Part shown: positions 58,765-64,000 of the stretch, piece by piece
Layout of the letters: every line of letters starts with the position of its first letter
Numbering within the stretch: position 1 is the stretch's first letter
Assembly: GCA_021464415.1 (NCBI GenBank)
Contig: CM038471.1
Span: 76,862,414 to 76,926,413, forward strand
Direction: 5' to 3'
DNA length: 64,000 nucleotides
Source of the DNA: Lonicera japonica
Lineage: Eukaryota > Streptophyta > Magnoliopsida > Dipsacales > Caprifoliaceae
The notes under the pieces: generated by a model
What the model saw: only the letters and a program-made list of their open reading frames with translations
Told to the model about the DNA's origin: nothing
Database searches by the model: none
Position numbers and translations under genes: made by a program

Positions 58765-60240
58765 TATGTAAATATATATATATATATATATATTTTATCA
58801 ATCTCGAAAAAGTTATGCGCAACATTTTTGTTTTTTCTACTAAAATATAAGTTTCTAACTTTTGCCTCAATGCTAGTAAGCAGTACCGCCAGTACGTCGA
58901 CCGCGCGTGGTACAGAAGTAGTATTATCTCGATCAGCTATTTCCCTTTTTTATTGGAACAACGAAAAAAAACAAAATTGTTGGATTGATATATGAAAGAA
59001 AAGATTGTTGTTATCCAAAGAACAATTTAATTTAATTAAATTAATTAATAGCACTTTTACTTTTCCCTTTTCTCAATCCACATGCACTTGTAACCTTTTT
59101 TTAACATTTCTTCACGTCAATTTATGCCCTCTTTTTTTCCTTTTCTTTTTCTGCACGTTGTTTTTATTTGGTTGGGTCATGGGTACGTGGGTGGATACAT
59201 ATTACTTTATTGGGTTTAGCTTTTAAGTAGCTTAAATGGGAAAAAATGACTCAAAGGCGCGCATAACAACGTACCAATCTTAGGTTTGGCTTTGGTTTTT
59301 TAATAAATATTTAATCTTATATATATATATATATTATTTTGGTGATCGATGTTGAGATTAAATCTGGTAATTTTACGTGTTTATGTCACTTGAACATAAC
59401 GTATATATAATACTCTTTCAGTCTTAAATTAATAATTTTTCTCTCTCTCTCTTTTTAATGTATCTTAAATTGATTTTTCATTTTTCAATAGAAAATAAGT
59501 TATATGACCTTGACTATAATAAATTACATAAGTTAAAATTATAATTCTATTCCCGTTATATTTATATGTGTCGTTGTTAAAACGTATCGAAAATATATAT
59601 TTATATATCTGCCTATCTGGTAAGTAATTAATTTGTGCAAGTGTGTCTACTAAATCAACCATTGGCTAACATTATATTGAATTGCGTCAGTACGCTCGTA
59701 TCATGTTAAGAAGTTCCTATTTATGTATGTGTTCAATTATGTCTTGTTTGCGTTCATGTTACATTAATTTGTGCAGTTCTTAAAACGTGTGCTAATTAGT
59801 ATATATAATGTTAACGTGTGCCTTAAGAATACAGGTTAAGTATAAATTTTTAAAAATAATTAACTCTCAACATTTATTAAATATGGCACAAATTTCCATA
59901 CAAGATTAATACAAAAGTATACGTAGTCATAGTGTTTTAGCCAAATAAATTAGAATTGTTTGGAATACTAATACAAAAGTATATAGAGTCATATTGTTTT
60001 ATTTAAAATTAAATGTAAATCTTAAAACCGTGTTTTTAAAATTAAGGGCCAAATTTGTGCATACAAAAGAGATTAAAAACACTTACGTTATTCGTATTTT
60101 TATATATATTATAGATAGATATAAGTTATAACTGGGATTATTATCCCAGCATCACCGTGATCTTGTCCTTATTTATCATGTATTCTTATAAAACACTAAT
60201 ACAAACGTGGGTATTTGATATAATACAACACTAACACAGG
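58765..60240. other. Intergenic, no gene seen
   Basis: AT-rich. A Stowaway-like end may lie near 59412, and two diverged 58-bp copies lie at about 59908-60000 (AATACAAAAGTATA). Confidence 0.4.
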
Positions 60241-60243
60241 GGT

Positions 60244-60280
<37 letters not shown>

Positions 60281-60282
60281 AA
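60244..60282 (+). repeat. (CAA)n microsatellite
   Basis: Thirteen perfect ACA/CAA units. Confidence 0.92.
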
Positions 60283-61276
60283 AGTAGAATACGGTACGGT
60301 TGAAATACGGTACACAAAGTTAATATATAGTATATTCTTATATATAGAAGTTATTAGCTTTACAATTAAAGTTTATGAATTTTACTGTCAATATTTATGA
60401 ATCTAAGAAATACTAATTAGTCAATTATATAAAGCATAAAGTAGCTATTCAACTTCAATTAATTAGTTACAAACATTTCACAATCCGTCTAAAAAAATTT
60501 CATCACATTTCATGTCTACACTGTTATCTTAAAAGATAGTAAGTGATGGCATAAATCAGATAATTGAAAAATTAAAATTATCAACCTCAAGTATGTGAGA
60601 ATATTAATTCATAATAATTATTTTGAAAGTCAATAGTGGATGAAAATTATTCATAAAGATAGTTCCAAAAGAATGGAACACATGGAAATGCCTAGAGTTC
60701 TCGACTGTGACCCGATCGAGATGAACGTTGGCGAAGGACCAACCGGTGTGCACTTTGGACCCTGATGTTTGTTTAAATACGTACAAGGAGATAGTTATTC
60801 GGAGGAAATCTCTAGAATGCTTTTAATAACATTTTCCTTCACGTTAATTTTCAATATAATGAAAGTAGCCCGAAATTTAACTTTTACAAAATTGAACAAT
60901 ATCATATCTACATATCCTATCTTCGCTATATCCAAAGTGTATTCTAGTCGTATTCAAGAATTATTTGAGAAATAGAAAAAATGCGCAAAATTCTGATATA
61001 TATCCTATACATATCCAAGCGTATATATCAAGCAAGTATAATATGACTACAACAACTCCATATAAAGTATTCATACTTTGAATATGATTTCTTATTCATT
61101 GCCAGACGCAACATATTGTTAATGTGAATTACACTTACCCGTTACTATTTTCATAACAATTAAGCTTACCCTAATATGCGGGGTTTTTTAAGAATAGATA
61201 GGGGGGTTTATAAACTAATAAGGGAACCGTCGTAAAAATATTTTAATATCTGGTGGCCCTCGGTTAAATAAACGTC
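60283..61276. other. Intergenic, no gene seen
   Basis: AT-rich. Two TACGGTAC motifs just after the microsatellite recall the element at 63425, but no ends are defined. Confidence 0.4.
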
Positions 61277-61857
61277 TCTTCGGGTAAAATACACTAAACT
61301 ACCCTTAAACTATTATGTGTTAGCACTTTACTTCCTAATTTATAAAAGTCAAAAGTAAATCTCTTTAAACTATTAATCATTATCACTTAGCCTCCAAATT
61401 GACACAATTGACCTAGCTTGTATATAATTTGAAAAATAAAAAGAAGGCAAAAACAGAAACAAAAAAATAGAGACAATGCTCAACCCCTTTCCCCTCCACC
61501 CCAACAACTACTTTCTCTCTCTCTCTATATATATATATACAAGTGAATGTAAATATATATGTAATGCAAACATATATATACACCTTAAAACACAAACTAC
61601 TTTAATTAGAATTTTTAATTCAAGAGTGAATACGTTAAATTTGAGATGGAGGTGGATTGGGTTTCTTTTCTTTCTTTAATTTCTCCTTTTCTTTTTATTT
61701 CTTTATATGTTTTTTTTTAAGGTTCTATTGTACAAAGACAATTTGGTGGTTAAGTGATAAAGGTCAATAGTTGAGGGGAGTTTATTGTCAAATTTTATAA
61801 GTCAGGAAGTAAAGTGAAAAAATGAAATAATTCAGGAGGGTTCAGTGTATTTTATCC
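61277..61857. mobile_element. Long-TIR MITE
   Basis: The first about 125 bp (GGTAAAATACACTAAAC ... CACTTTACTTCCTAATTTAT ... TATCACTTAGCCTCCAAATTG) are matched in inverted orientation by the last about 125 bp (CAATTTGGTGGTTAAGTGAT ... AGGAAGTAAAGTG ... CAGTGTATTTTATCC). 581 bp; the spacer has a (CT)n(AT)n stretch at 61513-61540. No target duplication was found and no coding is present. Confidence 0.78.
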
Positions 61858-62355
61858 TTATTTTTTCCACGTGGTGCTGAGTATAATGAATAGATCAACC
61901 AGTCTATGACTATAAAAATACAAAGGTTTGTTAAAAATTTCACAATTATACGTACGGTCAATTAAAAAATCTCTGAGTTATATCAATATATTTTGTGGAA
62001 ATAACTAGTGCGAATTGATCGTATATGAACAGCACTTTCAGGAATTATTTTTTTTTCGCTAAAATGCCGGTTCGTACTAAATTTCAACCCTCATTGTGTG
62101 TATATATATATATATATATCCCTGTCTAATTAATAAAAGGGTAGAATTATTGCTATACTCTAAAGTTCTCCGTAACACTATCTATATTTGACTCGATATA
62201 ATAGAGTTGAATTATTGTTGAGAATAAAAAAATACGCTGACTCAGTCCTATGGCACCGAGTAATGTGCACATACTCGACCCTTACTATACTGAATCAATG
62301 TGCAAATACTCAGTTTTATTGCACCAAATCAAAGTAGGAGTGTTATATAGAGGTA

Positions 62356-63203
62356 CTAGGGTATACCTGTGCCATCTGGCACGGTAAAATAAAAAAAATA
62401 ATTAATAATATGATAAAAAAATTAACGTGTGACGAATTTAACTTAACAAAATCAATCAGTCTATTTTGAACCTATTATCTAGTTTAGTTTAACGTTGTGA
62501 ACAACTGAAACATAAGTTTAATATATCTTCATGCTGAAAAAACTAAATGTATACCAGATTGGATCGACTTGTTTTTAATTTTTTAAAGAATATTTTAATC
62601 ATAATCCAATCACGTAACGACAAAATCAATCAGTCTATTTTGAGCCTATTGCCTAATATATAGTCTAACGTTGTGAACAACTGAAACGTAAGTTCAATAT
62701 ATATTCATGCTGAAAAAACTAAAAATATGTCGGATTGTACCGACTTTTTTTAATTTTTTTAAAAGTCTTTTAATTATAATCCAACCACGTAACATATGTC
62801 TTAAAAATGTCAGATTGAGATGACCAATAATGTATGAACACATAGCATACGACCTTAAATGTTACACAATAATTTCTCTCGATTTTTTTTCATAATTAGA
62901 TAGTCATGATGGATCTTGTTTAATTAAATTTGATTAGTAAATTTTAAATATTAAATTTTTATTAAATTTAAAATTTTTTATTTTAAGTTATGGCATTTTT
63001 AATGTAAACAAAATTATTAGTATGTGAGAGTGTATTGTGTGTATAATATTGGTGTGAGTATTTTAATTTTGATGTGATATCTTCATATGTGTATTGTGTG
63101 TATAATATGCACACTATAATATATATATATATATATTTAATCATTAAATTCTTATAATTTTTTAAAAAAATAATTGATCAAAAAAAATATTTTATAATAT
63201 AAA
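62356..63203 (-). mobile_element. Non-autonomous Helitron, minus strand
   Basis: On - the 3' end has the hairpin GTGCCAGATGGCAC, then GGTATACCCTAG with CTAG at 62356-62359 and T after it. The 5' end at about 63203 reads TTTATATTATAAAATA, with the TC start mutated to TT. Near the 3' end a block of about 150 bp is tandemly duplicated (CAATCAGTCTATTTTGA ... AACGTTGTGAACAACTGAAA ... TTCATGCTGAAAAAACTAAA). Confidence 0.78.
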
Positions 63204-63424
63204 TAAGGGTGACAATAGGCCTACCCTTGATAAAACTCATAAATATTGCATTATAATTCATTTCTTTCAAATCCAAGTAGGTAGCAAATAAATCCAATAA
63301 GGTGCTGTGAATTTGACACGTTGTGGGAGGCCCCTTTTGTAATAAGGCTAGTTAACTTACATGTGTCATGTGTGTATATATATACATGTAAGTATATATT
63401 ACCACAAGCATTCAGTGTATAAAG

Positions 63425-63585
63425 TAGGGGTATTGGTACAGACCATACCGAGTATACGGTACCGTACCAAAAATTTGGTACGCCAAAATCTTCCATTACC
63501 ATTTTCCACTTTGGTATACACGGTACATTGGTACGGTAGGAATAACGTAGGTTTAATTCATTATTATTGGTACGTTACCCCCTTT
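63425..63585. mobile_element. Degenerate hAT-like MITE
   Basis: The left end TAGGGGTATTGGTAC and right end GTACGTTACCCCC are roughly inverted, and the interior is filled with TACGGTACCGTACC and GGTACATTGGTACGG motifs, as in sub-terminal zones of hAT elements. No target duplication seen. Confidence 0.5.
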
Positions 63586-63639
63586 CGCCCATTTTGTTGC
63601 TTTATAAATTATTGCAACTAATGATAATATATAAACAAT

Positions 63640-63663
63640 TACAATAATAATAATAATTATTAT
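63640..63663. repeat. (AAT)n(ATT)n palindromic microsatellite
   Basis: ACAATAATAATAATAATTATTATTTTT, an inverted microsatellite similar to that at 28294-28348. A close copy lies at 63786-63812. Confidence 0.8.
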
Positions 63664-63706
63664 TTTTAATGCTCATGCGTGTTCTAGGCCAACTCGCTCG
63701 AACCTT

Positions 63707-63904
63707 AAATTAATTTTATCTCTGATTCAATCAAAAACATATAATTTATATTGGAATTAGAGAATTCATAAAACATTGTTCAATTACAATAATAATAATA
63801 ATAATTATTTTTAATGTTGTTTGACCCAAAAATTAATTTTATCTCTGATTCAATCAAAAACATATAATTTATATTGGAATTAGAGAATTCATAAAACATT
63901 GTTC
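63707..63904 (+). repeat. Identical 75-bp direct duplication
   Basis: 63707-63781 and 63830-63904 are identical over 75 bp (AATTTTATCTCTGATTCAAT through AAAACATTGTTC). The spacing is 123 bp, and the AAT/ATT microsatellite before each copy shows the unit includes that too. Lack of differences suggests a recent event. Confidence 0.92.
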
Positions 63905-64000
63905 GTTGTTTGACCCAAAAGAATTGTTTACCCAATTATTCGAACTTTAAACTTATTGCTTAATGAAATATCAAGTTTAAGGTCTCAGCAGCTGCGCCAA

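Noticed and set aside
1..64000. CRISPR arrays, operons, prophage, rRNA genes
   Set aside because: The window is plant nuclear DNA; no regularly spaced repeats, rRNA or bacterial gene organisation is present.

Overview
This is nuclear DNA of a flowering plant, almost certainly a eudicot. It is AT-rich, has sparse genes with introns and GT-AG splice sites, and is packed with plant transposon families. I cannot name the species from sequence alone.

Four protein-coding genes are well supported. (1) A P-type pentatricopeptide repeat gene on + (880-4833) has two exons around a 2.36-kb, transposon-filled intron. (2) A GID1 gibberellin receptor gene on + (21334-23629) has a 39-bp first exon and one long second exon. 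(3) A single-exon gene on - (34093-36033) encodes a 646-residue coiled-coil protein with a C-terminal membrane anchor. (4) A six-exon gene on - (49111-51832) encodes a 151-residue histidine phosphotransfer protein (AHP) with its phospho-accepting His80; its exons are too short to stand out as open reading frames and were rebuilt from splice sites. The genes do not form an operon or cluster. GID1 and AHP both act in hormone signalling (gibberellin and cytokinin), but their proximity is probably chance.

The rest is transposon-derived, satellite-like or featureless AT-rich DNA. 5.2-7.6 kb: two broken LINE fragments. 11-13.6 kb: tandem repeats, a tRNA-iMet primer-site-like motif and a hAT MITE with a perfect 8-bp target duplication. 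15.7-19.4 kb: a decayed hAT element with transposase remnants and a tRNA-derived SINE-like insertion. 28.1-30.5 kb: a 72-nt tRNA-like sequence, a short hAT element holding a solo LTR, and a Helitron 5' fragment. 39-45.6 kb: a palindrome array, Stowaway-like and Tourist-like MITEs, a second tRNA-like sequence and a TIR element with a minisatellite. 46.3-47.4 kb: a Pack-MULE that captured two pieces of an isoleucyl-tRNA synthetase gene. 52-63.6 kb: a foldback MITE in the AHP promoter, a hAT element, a three-level nest (Helitrons inside a hAT inside a hAT), two more Helitrons on -, and a long-TIR MITE.

The most notable observations are the Pack-MULE with oppositely oriented aminoacyl-tRNA synthetase exons, the three-level nest with exact boundaries, the duplicated 5' splice site in the PPR gene, the palindrome array near 39.1 kb, and the paired tRNA-like elements. 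I found no clearly new molecular system.
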